From positions 260,393,757 through 260,457,756 of the forward strand of contig CM022298.1 of assembly GCA_011799875.1 (NCBI GenBank): a stretch of 64,000 nucleotides of DNA. Reading direction: 5' to 3'. Under the pieces are notes generated by a model, which did not search any database, had not been told where the DNA came from, and saw only the letters and a program-made list of their open reading frames with translations. The first letter of the stretch is position 1, and the number at the start of each line of letters is the position of its first letter. The translations under genes and the position numbers were made by a program. Positions 33,195-43,757 of this stretch are shown here, in pieces. The DNA comes from Thinopyrum elongatum. Lineage: Eukaryota > Streptophyta > Magnoliopsida > Poales > Poaceae.

Positions 33195-33310
33195 AGATTG
33201 GTTGTGATCGAGAGAGGATCACGGAGGTATCATGGATACCGAAGTTGGTTGATTTTTATGTGATCATGAGAGGATCACGACGGTATCATGGATACCGAGG
33301 TTGGTAAGTG
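33195..33310 (+). repeat. Tandem repeat of about 58 bp in the LTR
   Basis: Two copies carry GAGAGGATCACG, GGTATCATGGATACCGA and GTTGG. The core GGTATCATGGATACC is a near-perfect palindrome. The second LTR has the same pair at about 50735-50845. Confidence 0.75.
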
Positions 33311-33950
33311 GATGTACAAGATGGTTACGAGGTATCCGCCGAGCAAGAGTAAGTTGGTGCATGTGATTGTTAACCTGTTACATGTAGTATCATCATGTTC
33401 ATATGCTCATGCTATGCTTGTTCTAGCCATATCATGTTAAGTTTGTGCATGCCATGTTGTTCTGTTAGTATCATGCTCAGGATTGCTTTAACCTTCTAAT
33501 GCCATGCTATTGTTTGTCTTGACTACTTTTGGTTATTGTGAGCTTGCAAGTACATTCAATGTACTTACCTGGCATGTCATACCAGTTTGCAGGTCATGCC
33601 GAGTTTGCTTGCTTGTTTGGTGTGGTTCCTGTGTTCGCGAGCTAGGATAAATGTTCTAGCCAGAGTCCCTGTGGATTGTAGTCCATCATCGTCGTTCGTT
33701 GTTCCGCTGCCAGTAGAGGTTCCACTGCCTCACGTTTTATGCTTCTTGCATAGAGCAACTATGGTTGGCGTAGCGTCGCCGTGCCGGTGTTATTCATTTT
33801 AATATCGGAGACCTTGTATTCATATTCATGTTGTAATAGAGAGCTGGTTTGTTCTATGCTAAGTAGTGCCGTATTCCAAAAGACTTCACCTCGATCTCTG
33901 GGCTGGAATACGAGGTGTTCCGGTTTCTCTGAGCCAGGGTGCCACAGGGC

Positions 33951-33964
33951 TTGGTATTAGAGCA
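33951..33964 (+). promoter_or_regulatory. Primer binding site of LARD
   Basis: TTGGTATTAGAGCA follows the 5' LTR by four bases and resembles the complement of the initiator tRNA-Met 3' end (TGGTATCAGAGC), with one change. Confidence 0.65.
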
Positions 33965-34115
33965 AGTCTGGCTGTATAGTGTCCTAGTCCGCTGGAACGT
34001 TAGGAAACAGTATTATAGGGTCTAGTTATTGCCCTTGCTTGCTGCATTTCGTTGTTGCATTTGTTTGCTGCATACAGTCTTATTCGGTTACCCCTAACCC
34101 CTGTTTCATGCATAG

Positions 34116-34703
34116 ATGGCGGCCAGCTTTCATGAGTTCAGTGCCCTCCCCAGAGCTCCCGGTGCTATTCCTATTGCGTTCAGTCCCACTCCTGCACCTC
34201 TCAGCTTTGCCACCCTCCTTGGCGATATGTGGCATAGCATTTATCCCCATGGAGATCCACCCCATTACCAAGTATTCTAGTTTTCTGCCAGAGGAAGAAT
34301 TCTGGAGTATGTTGCTCATGTCCATCTGTCAGCCTCGATTCCTGTTGGTAAGCGCACCTATAGTTTCCACGGTGGTTACGGCGCTACTCCCGAGCATGCC
34401 GTTTAGCTTGCCGCAATGTCAGGAATCACCGGCCTTCGTCATCAAGAGAGCATGGTGCAAGAGAACCGTGCTTATCAATATTATCCCACCATCGTTGAGA
34501 ATCCTAAGCGGATCAAGTTCCCCCCTGTCAACCCTCAAGATGACCCGGCTATCCTCGCCATGTCCCGTTACATGACGGCCGAGTGTCTTCTTATTTCCGA
34601 GTTAGTCCGAGATGCCATTCGAGCCAGGAGATTGCTTGGTGTTTCCCTACCTCAGTCTCCGCCAGCTTCTCCAACCCCTCCACCTCATCCCTCCGGAGTT
34701 TAG
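34116..34703 (+). pseudogene. LARD internal ORF, dsRBD-like
   Basis: One frame from the ATG at 34116 to a TAG at 34701-34703 (195 codons) is broken only by TAG at 34278-34280 and TAG at 34404-34406; both could come from single C-to-T changes of CAG. The N-terminus is hydrophobic and Pro-rich (MAASFHEFSALPRAPGA). The middle shows a strand-strand-helix pattern: ILEYVAHVHL, then KRTYSFHGGYGATPEHAV, then AAMSGITGLR. This recalls the second half of a double-stranded RNA-binding domain. A Pro/Ser tail ends the protein. It is not gag. The resemblance is a pattern reading only, and the function is unknown. Confidence 0.5.
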
Positions 34704-36906
34704 GAGTCAGCAATTCCACTCGCTACTCCCTTAGCATCTTCGTCATCTCCCAAGCATTTGCTCAAGCATAGGGTGTAGTCCTTCGTGTGGTGCATGTGCA
34801 TCTGCTGTAGTATCATGCTTGTGTGTGCCTGTGTGGAGTAGTTTTGTAGCTTGTTTGATATGTGCTTTGTTGCAATAAATCGTTTTCTCGTGGTTCTTTA
34901 TTTGAATCTTCGGTGTTACCCCCTTATGGAAAATTGCTCATCAACCAACACCGGATCAGAAGAATCCATGAGAAGTAAAGATATACACCAAGGAACTCAG
35001 TTAAAAACAATGAGATTTTCAGCTGACAACATTGTATTGCAGACATCCGGTCTGAATACAAGTTATATTCTGCTCAGACTTTCAGTAACAAGCACCCGTT
35101 AGAGATACATATTTATTGCAGCAATGATTAAACCAGCAGGAAAACAAAATTGGATCCAAGTCCAACATGCATTTCAAGTCAAAGGTATGGTCCGTACACA
35201 ATGATTGATTCTGCCATGAGTCAGATTTAAAACATGCGACACCCAAAAGTCAGTCCAAAGATGCAATGAATTCATTAAGCAAGGATGGTCAGACAATTCT
35301 TGTCATACAAGTTATCAGCAGCCGGAATGACAAGGATATATATATGTCATTCCGTTCACAAGAAAAGCACCACAATATTTCTCAGCGAAGCGTACAAGGC
35401 AAGATTCCTCAGTCTGCATCAGCAAGGTATGAATGGATTCCCATGCAAGATATTCAGTCTTCTCGATAAGGTACTGTAAAAGCTTCTGGCATAAGGTACC
35501 AAGACTTCCATAGCAAGTCTTTAAGGGGGGAAGCTTCTGAGATACGCTACCCAGTCTTCCCCAGCAAGCTATCCGCCGAAGGCTTCGAGCACATGCCATC
35601 CAGTCTTCATCAGCACGATATCCCGGTGGTTTCCAATGCAAGCAATCCAATCTTCTTCAGTACGACACTGGTACAAGATATTAAACTATGAGTTGTCAGC
35701 ATATGACAGTGTTTCCAAGTGGCAGATCTGCAACAGTTAAGTCAGAAACAAGATTCAGTCAGAACAAAAGTATGCCTCGAGAATCAGATAGTTCTTCATA
35801 CAATGAGTATGCTGTCAAGTTCATGCAAGTCCCTCGCACAAGGAAGAATTCATGGTACGCATCCGACAACCTCACTGGATATGCAAGTGAAGGAAAACTA
35901 GTGGGTGATGCAAGAATCAACAAGTCTTGAAGAAAGGCAACACTGGGACACCATCTCAGCTGTAAATATCAAGATCAGCCCCGCGCATCCAACAAGGTGA
36001 TGTTATTAATCCTATCACTACCAGGCATAGTCGACAACAGTAATGAGATCTGTACAATTGCACGTGAACCGGATAAATATCCCGAGACTCGAGACCAAAG
36101 TATGAATTGCAAGATATTGCGCATGACAGTACTCAGGGCCGCGAAAATAGTCAAGGATATATAAGGGCCCACTCTTTCAGTTACAGATCCAGATAAACAA
36201 AATGAAAATGAAGAATCAGAGTATTAAATCATAAAGCATGTGTTCTCACATATGGGAATACAGTAAAGAATAGCCTGCCGTGAATGGGATCACCGCCAGT
36301 CAAGTCTGCAAATGTTATCTTCAGGAGATGGTGCATTTTTCTATCAGTCACGTCAAGCGACAGTCAAACCTTTGGTACAGGTTGGATACTCAAGACTGTG
36401 AAGCTAGTCAAGATAAGTCAGAAACTCCTGCAAGATGTCAGAATCCATTAGAAGAACAGGTATGATTCACATCAATGTGTTGAACCCAGAAGGCATGCAT
36501 ATATTCGAGGAACCCGATGCCTGGATAGAAGAGATTCCTTGTTCCACGGGAAGATGTGTTCCCCACTCCGTGGAATATTCTCGGTACTCGATACGAGAAT
36601 AACATCTCCAGCAAGGATCAATATCGAAAAGGACACGTATGTCAGTAATGCTAATTTTTTGGACCTCAGCTAAGCCAGCAGATATGAAAGAAAATTTGGT
36701 TCAGTATGAACAGGAACATATGAGCGAAGTCCTGTCAGTATGTCAGATACAGTGAAGCAAACCACCCCAGATCAAGGCAGTCAGTCAGATGCAATTCGGT
36801 GGGAACATAATATAAGGAAATAGGAGAAGCCCGAGTTGGAAACGGTTTCTTCAAGTAGGAATATTTAATTATCCCTGAGCAACCAAATCTCGAGGACGAG
36901 ATTTCT
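34704..36906 (+). other. Non-coding internal domain of LARD
   Basis: No frame exceeds about 110 codons and none shows a domain. It runs up to the polypurine tract and includes CTCGAGGACGAG just before it, a motif often seen upstream of the tract in plant Gypsy elements. Confidence 0.65.
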
Positions 36907-36922
36907 TTAAGGGGGGAAGGTT
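36907..36922 (+). promoter_or_regulatory. Polypurine tract of LARD
   Basis: TTAAGGGGGGAAGGTT directly precedes the LTR start TGTAACACC at 36923. Confidence 0.8.
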
Positions 36923-37251
36923 TGTAACACCTTGGATTTTGCCCTTTTCTTTTTCTGATAATTTTCTTGGATTTCTTGTTATGAATTGTTTTTCTGTGGC
37001 TATGTGGTTCTGAAACTTGGGAAGATCATGTCTTCCTAGGTTTTATAGTGGCTTGTCATCCTCATCATCATCCCAAGATCATGTCATTTTCATTTTCTTT
37101 GGAATATTCCTTTTCTATTAAAGGAATAATTCTTTTTAACCCTAGGTTGTGAAGCAACCTATATTTCTATCACTCCCAAAATTCCCAAATAATTCTCATA
37201 AATTGTTTGGGTCATATCTTCCTCAAATATGTCAAAATCCTTCCTTGGCAT
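36923..37251 (+). repeat. 3' LTR of LARD, first piece
   Basis: It matches 29470 onward with one internal deletion of about 35 bases relative to the 5' LTR. It is interrupted after GGCAT at 37247-37251 by a nested element. Confidence 0.9.
37247..37251. repeat. Left target duplication GGCAT of the nested Gypsy element
   Basis: GGCAT recurs at 47364-47368 directly after the other LTR. Confidence 0.93.
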
Positions 37252-37723
37252 TGAGGGAGTCCTGGATAAGGGGGTCCTCGAGCATCCGGGCTATGTGACA
37301 TGGGCCGGACTGATGGGCCATGAAGATACAAGATAGAAGGCTTTCCCCCGTGTCCGGATGGGACTCTCCTTGGTGTGGATAACAAGCTTGGTGGCTAATC
37401 GTATAGCTTCCTTTCTCTGTAAACTGACTTTGTACAACCCCAGCCCCCTCCGGTGTCTATATAAACTGGAGGGGTTGGTCCGGAGAGGCAATCACAATTC
37501 CCGTAGGCTAGACATCTAGGGTTTAGCCATTACGATCTCGTGGTAGATCAACTCTTGTAACCCCTATACTCATCAAATACAATCAAGCAGGACGTAGGGT
37601 TTTACCTCCATTAAGAGGGCCCGAACCTGGGTAAACATCATGTCCCCTGTCTCCTATTACCTTCGATCCTCAGACGCATAGTTCGGGACCCCCTACCCGA
37701 GATCGACCGGTTTTGACACCGAA
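37252..37723 (+). repeat. 5' LTR of nested Gypsy element
   Basis: It starts TGAGGGAGTCC and ends near CACCGAAA; its pair is 46891-47363. A TATA box TATATAAA lies at 37458-37465. The following TTGTTGCTTTCATTGAGAG is at the primer-site position, but the tRNA is not clear. Confidence 0.92.
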
Positions 37724-37768
37724 ATTGTTGCTTTCATTGAGAGTTCCTCTGTCTCGTCGATAGAAGGT

Positions 37769-40700
37769 TTGATGGCTCGTCTTGTCATCAATGATAGTAT
37801 TACTTCTGGAGGAGCCCTAGTTTCAGGGCAGATCCTCCAGCTTGGCAGCTTCACCATGGGCACCCGTCCGGTCGTTAAGCCAGACGTGGTCCCCCAAGTC
37901 ACCAAAAATCATCTTCGTATCGGCCCCGAGTACTCCGATAAGATGGATCCGGTAGACTTATCATCTTTGAATGAGTTGCTAGATCGCATCGCCGCCCTTG
38001 GGGTCACAACTGACTACGATTGGATTGGGCTTAAACCCGATCAGAGAGAATTCAAATCTCCGCCGATCACCCATCTGGTAGCAGTCGTTGAGGAACAAGC
38101 TGACGATAACTCTTCCCCTACGTTGAGAACAAGCTATGTTCGGATTTCCGAACCCAGTGATCCGGATACCCCTCTTCGGGAGAACACTCCCCGTCCTCTG
38201 AATGCAGAATTGGGCATCAAGCCTGAGAACCCCCAGGACGCTCCGGATCCCGGGCTGGTAACCTCCGAAGTTCTTCAAACTCCGGATTCCACAGTGGGGC
38301 AGGGTTTGGATTTAAACCCGCCCACCCACCACAAGCAATATTCCCTAAGCAATTCCGGTCCTCTGGATATATGCGACCTAATGTATGTATGGCAGCAGCC
38401 TCAGGAAATAGTCCATCACTTCTGGGCCAGATTCCTCCTTGTTAAAAACAAGATCAGAGATTGCTACGATGATGACGCGATTTCAGTATTTTACAACAAC
38501 TGTACAGATGAGGGAATCCTTAATGCCCTCAACCACCGTCGCCTACTGCACTTCGCAGATTTGGCACACATAATACAGAAGTACTGCGCAATGGAAAGCT
38601 CCTGGAAAGCGCAGGCAGCCTGCTGGGAACCTCAGACCTTTAAGCCATCTCCCGGACGGGCAAAAAGGATGCACCCTTGCGGGGAACCTAATCATCATCC
38701 CATGGACAAGAAAATCAAGCCCTTAATGGGACACAGAACTGTCCTTGAGGAATGGCTCGACAGGCCCTGTCAAATACACGCAACACCGGAATCCAAACCA
38801 ACACACGGCCTTCGAGCATGTTGGATACTCCGGCAAGTGGCCAAGAGCGGGGAAGGTATCCTCACCAACACTACCCCAGAGAAGTACCCCTCTGAGGACG
38901 ACGATCTCAAAGTATTTACGGTCTTCGAGACCTTTTCTTCAAATAATCGGCATAAAAGGGCGCTCCGCAACCTCACCGAAGTCTGCCAAGTAGCAGCAAT
39001 AAATCCTTGGAGCGATACGGCGATAACTTTCAACGCCGACGACGAACCAAGATCCCGATCAGTCCGAGCACCAGCCGCTTTAGTTCTAAACCCAATTGTA
39101 GATGGCTTTCGGCTTACTAAAGTGCTCATGGACGGGGGCAGCAGATTGAACCTCATCTACGAGGACACGCTCGACAAAATGCAAATAGACAAGAGCCGCA
39201 TCGAGCAGAGCAGTACAACCTTTCGAGGCATTATCCCCAGCCGAGAGGCGCGGTGTTCGGGAAAAATAAAACTTGACGTGGTATTCGACACGCCGGAGAA
39301 GTACAGGTCCGAAGAGTTAATCTTCCAGGTGGCACCTTTCAACAGCGGATATCACGCCCTGTTGGGGCGAGATGCATTCACACGCTTTCAAGCTATACCT
39401 CATTACGGGTACATGAAGCTCAAAATGCCCAGGCCCAACGGAGTTAAAACTATCGCCAGTGATCCGGACATAGCACTCCGCGCCGAAAACAAAACCGCAT
39501 CCCTGCCCCTCGAGGCACTATCCGAGGCCCTGGCGGCCGAAGAGCTCACCGCTCTGCGCTCCACAGTGGATAGAGACGACGTAATTCTCGACAAAAGGCC
39601 AAAATCCACTTCTTTCAAACCAGCAGACGAAATAGTCGAATTTCAAGTTCACCCGACGGACCCCAAAAAGACAGATTCCATTGGGGCACAGTTCGATCCG
39701 ACGGTCGATACCGCATTACGCGTGTTCCTGCGCGAGAATTGGGACATCTTCGCCTGGCACCCTTCAGATATGCCAGGAATCCCACACAAACTGGCCGAAC
39801 ATAGTCTCAATATACTAAAGGGACATAAACCAGTCAAGCAAACACTGCGGCGATTTTCCGAACCCAAACGACAAGCTATGGGGGAGGAGCTAGCCAAGTT
39901 ACTCGAAGCCGGGTTTATCAGAGAGATCAAACATCCGGACTGGCTACCAAACCTGGTCATGGTGCCGAAGAAGGATAAATCCTGGCGCCTATGTGTCGAT
40001 TTCAAAGACCTTAATAAGGCTTGCCCTAAGGACCCCTTCCCACTACCTCGCATTGACCAGATTATTGATGCAACTGCAGGACACGACTCACTGTGTTTCC
40101 TCGATGCATACTCCGGATACCATCAAATTAAAATGAAGGAATCCGACCAGGCCGCAACGGCATTTATCACCCCGTATGGGCCTTTCTGCTTCAACAATAT
40201 GCCTTGCGGGCTCAAAAACGCCGGCGCCACTTACCAACGCATGATTCAAACATGCCTGGAAAAGCAAATCGGCAAGACAGTTGAGGCATATGTAGATGAT
40301 GTAGTCATCAAAACTAAGCATGTTGAATCATTGGTGGAAGACTTACGCCTGACATTCGACAACCTCCGAACATATGACATACGGCTCAATCCGGAAAAGT
40401 GCGTTTTCGGCGTTCCCGCCGGAAAACTGCTTGGGTTCATTGTTTCCAATAGAGGGATCGAAGCAAACCCAGCCAAAATACGAGCCTTGTCACAATTGGC
40501 AACACCAACAGACCTCAAGCAGGTCCAAAAACTAGTTGGGTGCGTGGCAGCTTTGAGCCGTTTTATCTCCAGATTGGGAGAAAAGGCATTGCCACTTTAT
40601 CGCCTGCTCCGACGCACCGACCACTTTGCATGGACGAACGCGGCAACAGCCGGACTGGAAGAAATAAAAACTTTGTTAGCAAGCAACCCAATCCTTGCCG

Positions 40701-42933
40701 CACCAAACGTCGGTGAACCTATGTTGCTCTACATATCGGCAACTCACCAAGTGGTGAGTGCGGTGCTTGTCGTCGAGCGAGAGGAAGAGGGACATAAATT
40801 CCCACTCCAAAAACCAGTGTACTACGTATCGGCGGTCCTTACAGCATGCAAATCCCGATACCCACATTATCAAAAGATAGCATATGCGGTCTTTATGGCG
40901 TCCCGAAAATTGCGACACTACTTTCAAGAGTGTTCGATCACGGTGGCTTCTGAAGTACCACTCAATGACATTATAAACAACCGAGATGCCACCGGCCGGA
41001 TTGCAAAATAGGCCATTGAGCTCTTACCATTTGAAATAACATACAAACCATGCCGAGCCATTAAATCTCAGGTGTTGGCTGACTTCGTCGCCGAGTGGAC
41101 AGAGGCCGAACTCCCTAAAGAGTACAGCACGTATTCCAACTGGGTGATGCACTTTGACGGCTCTAAAATGTTAGCCGCACTGGGGGCTGATGTTGTTTTG
41201 ACATCCCCCACAGGAGACACAGTCCGTTATGTATTACAGATATTGTATACCGACTCTAACAATGCAGCCGAATATGAGGCTCTATTGCACGGTCTCCGGA
41301 TGGCCGTCTCCATGGGCATACAATGCCTCGAGGTGCGCGGAGATTCAAACCTCGCAATATCCCAAATAAATGGAGAATTCAATGCAAAAGATCCGAAGAT
41401 GGCGGCTTACCGCAACGCCGTACTCAAAATATCAGCTCGGTTTGAGGGGCTTGAGTTTCATCATGTGGCCCGAGAGAGTAATCAGGCGGCGGACATCCTT
41501 GCGCGCTTAGGCGCTAAACGCGACCCCATCCCACCTAACACCTTTGTGGAAAGACTCTTTAAGCCATCCGTGGTGTGGCAGGACGAGAACGGCAACACTG
41601 GTCCAGAGCCGGTCATTCCCCCAGATTCCGAACACAGTTCCGATATCATCAGGGGCTCGGGCACTGACATAACACCGTCGGCCCACGAAATCATGGCTGT
41701 AATTGCCCCGTGGACTGAACCTTTCCTGGCCTACCTTATTAGGAAGGAGCTCCCTGATGATCAGACTGAGGCCCTTTGTATTGTTCGACGCTCGAAAGCC
41801 TACAAAGTTCATGAAGGAGAACTGTACAAGAAAAGTACTACCGGAGTCCTTCAAAGATGTATCTCCGAAGAAGAGGGACGGCAGCTCTTGGCCGAAATAC
41901 ACGCTGGTCTTGGCGGCCATCACGCCGCAGCTCGGGCCCTTGTAGGGAAGGCCTTTCATACAGGTTTCTTTTGGCCCACGGCCCGAGCATATGCACAGGA
42001 CCTCGTACAGCGTTGCGTTGGATGCCAGCTTTTTGCCAACCAAAGCCGCCATATGCCGCCCACTGCCCTACGAACAATCCCCATTACTTGGCCTTTTGCG
42101 GTCTGGGGGCTAGACATGGTCGGACCCCTTAAAGGGGGAAGCCATAAGAAGAAATATTTGCTGGTTATGGTCGACAAGTTGACTAAATGGATAGAGGCCA
42201 AACCAGTCAAAACGTCCGAAGCCGAACCGGTGATAGACTTTATATCCGGTGTCATACACCGTTATGGTGTCCCGCACAGTATTATTACTGATAACGGCTC
42301 TAACTTTACGGCCGACGAGGTGAAAACTTGGTGCGCTAATCTGGGCATTAAGCTCGATTATGCCTCCGTGTATCACCCTCAAACAAATGGTCAAGTTGAA
42401 CGGGCTAATTGCCTGATAATGAGCGGCATCAAACCCAGACTAGTATGGTCCTTAAAGGAATCGGATAAACACTGGGTTGAGGAGCTCGACTCCGTACTCT
42501 GGGGGCTGCGGACCACGCCCAATCGCACGACCGGATACACACCGTTCTTCATGGTGTACGGTGCAGAGGTTGTCTTACCCTGCGATATTATTCATGACTC
42601 ACCTCGAGTGCACATGTATGAGGAGAGAGAGAGGCCGAGCTTGATTGGTAGGACGATTTAGACGGCCTGGAGGAGGAGCGCAATGTCGCAAAAGCCCGTT
42701 CCGCATTCTACCAACAACAAGCTCAAAGATACCAAAGCAGAGAAGTGCAGGCAAAGACTTATAATGTCGGTGAACTCGTTTTACGCCTACCAGAGAAGAA
42801 AAAGGACAAGATCAAGCCCAAACAGGAGGGTCCCTTCATTATAGATGAAGTTCTCACTGGAGGAGCCTATCGCCTTCGCAATGCATTGGACAATCGCTTA
42901 GAGCCAAACCCATGGAACGCAGCCAGGCTCTGA
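37769..42933 (+). pseudogene. Gag-pol polyprotein of nested Gypsy element
   Basis: One frame from the ATG at 37769. Gag occupies about residues 1-430, with a QPQEIVHHFWARF segment near 210. Protease follows with LMDGGSRLNLIY at about 452. Reverse transcriptase has LCVDFKDLNKACPKDPFPLP at about 740, FLDAYSGYHQI at about 777 and YVDDVVIKT at about 841. RNase H includes MHFDGSK and YTDSNNAAEYEAL. Integrase has a zinc-finger end CVGCQ, WGLDMVGP, ITDNGSNF and NGQVERAN, so all three catalytic acidic residues are present. Lesions: TAG at 41009-41011 where TGG is expected, and two extra bases in a GA run near 42625 that shift the frame. The last part then reads on to a TGA at 42931-42933. It would be translated in the cytoplasm; this copy cannot make the full protein. 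Confidence 0.93.
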
Positions 42934-43757
42934 ACATTCTACACCTAAGTCCGGACACATACATTTGTTCGTTCCCTTTCTCTCCCTTTAAATTTTTTCT
43001 TTTCGTTTTCTTTTTATACGATCTCTAGCTCGTGTTCGGGTCAGCCGCACACTTGAAGGGTACACATCCTTAAATGTACATACCCCACAATACCTGGGGG
43101 CTTCTTTTCATAAGAAGCTTATTATTACTAGAGCATCAAGCTCGCCGTATATATGTGTCGTCTGCTCATATATGTCGTTTTTTCGCCATTATATGCACCT
43201 CTATGACTTAAGTTTTTGCCAAGCTGGGTTGCCTGGCTCCTGTGCTTATGCCCTACGTTCCCGCTTGTTCGGCTAGGGCATAAAGGTAGCACCAGTGCGA
43301 TTGTTACAACCGGGTCATCAGGATATGTACCTCAGACGGGTGAAGCCGAAAGCTAGCGTTCTTAAGGGAATAATTGGTTGGCGGACAAAAGACGAACTGC
43401 CCTTGTTGCAATATAAGCCCCCAAGATATAAAGCGTAATGTGATTTTTTAGCATCACAGCTCAGGCATGCACAAATACGCATGCTGACCTAGGGAAAGGA
43501 ACCCCTAACGGAACTATTCTCTCTAGAAGATGTTTCTTACATTCAAATGTAATACAACATAACTCCCCGAATACAACTTGTCTGTTCAAGCAATTATGAC
43601 CGGACTGCCTGGTTTCCGAACATACTTTGGTATTTACCATTGGTATAGTATTCAGAAACACTCCATCCCTTGGGCTTCGGAGGTTGAAGTGGAAAGTCTG
43701 CCATGACAATCGTTTAACAATTCGGGTAGTGATAAGCTTGGCGATACAAGTACATTG
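42934..43757. other. Non-coding DNA between pol and antisense gene
   Basis: No gene. On the minus strand it would form the 3' untranslated region of the antisense gene; no clear polyadenylation site was assigned. Confidence 0.5.

Larger units (their letters stand above)
29470..33946 (+). repeat. 5' LTR of LARD, 4477 bp
   Basis: It starts TGTAACACCC and ends GCCACA. A TATA-like TATTTAAG lies at 31036-31043, followed by a GC-rich leader. Long frames on both strands at 31044-31677 come from this GC-rich part and carry no domain. Confidence 0.9.
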
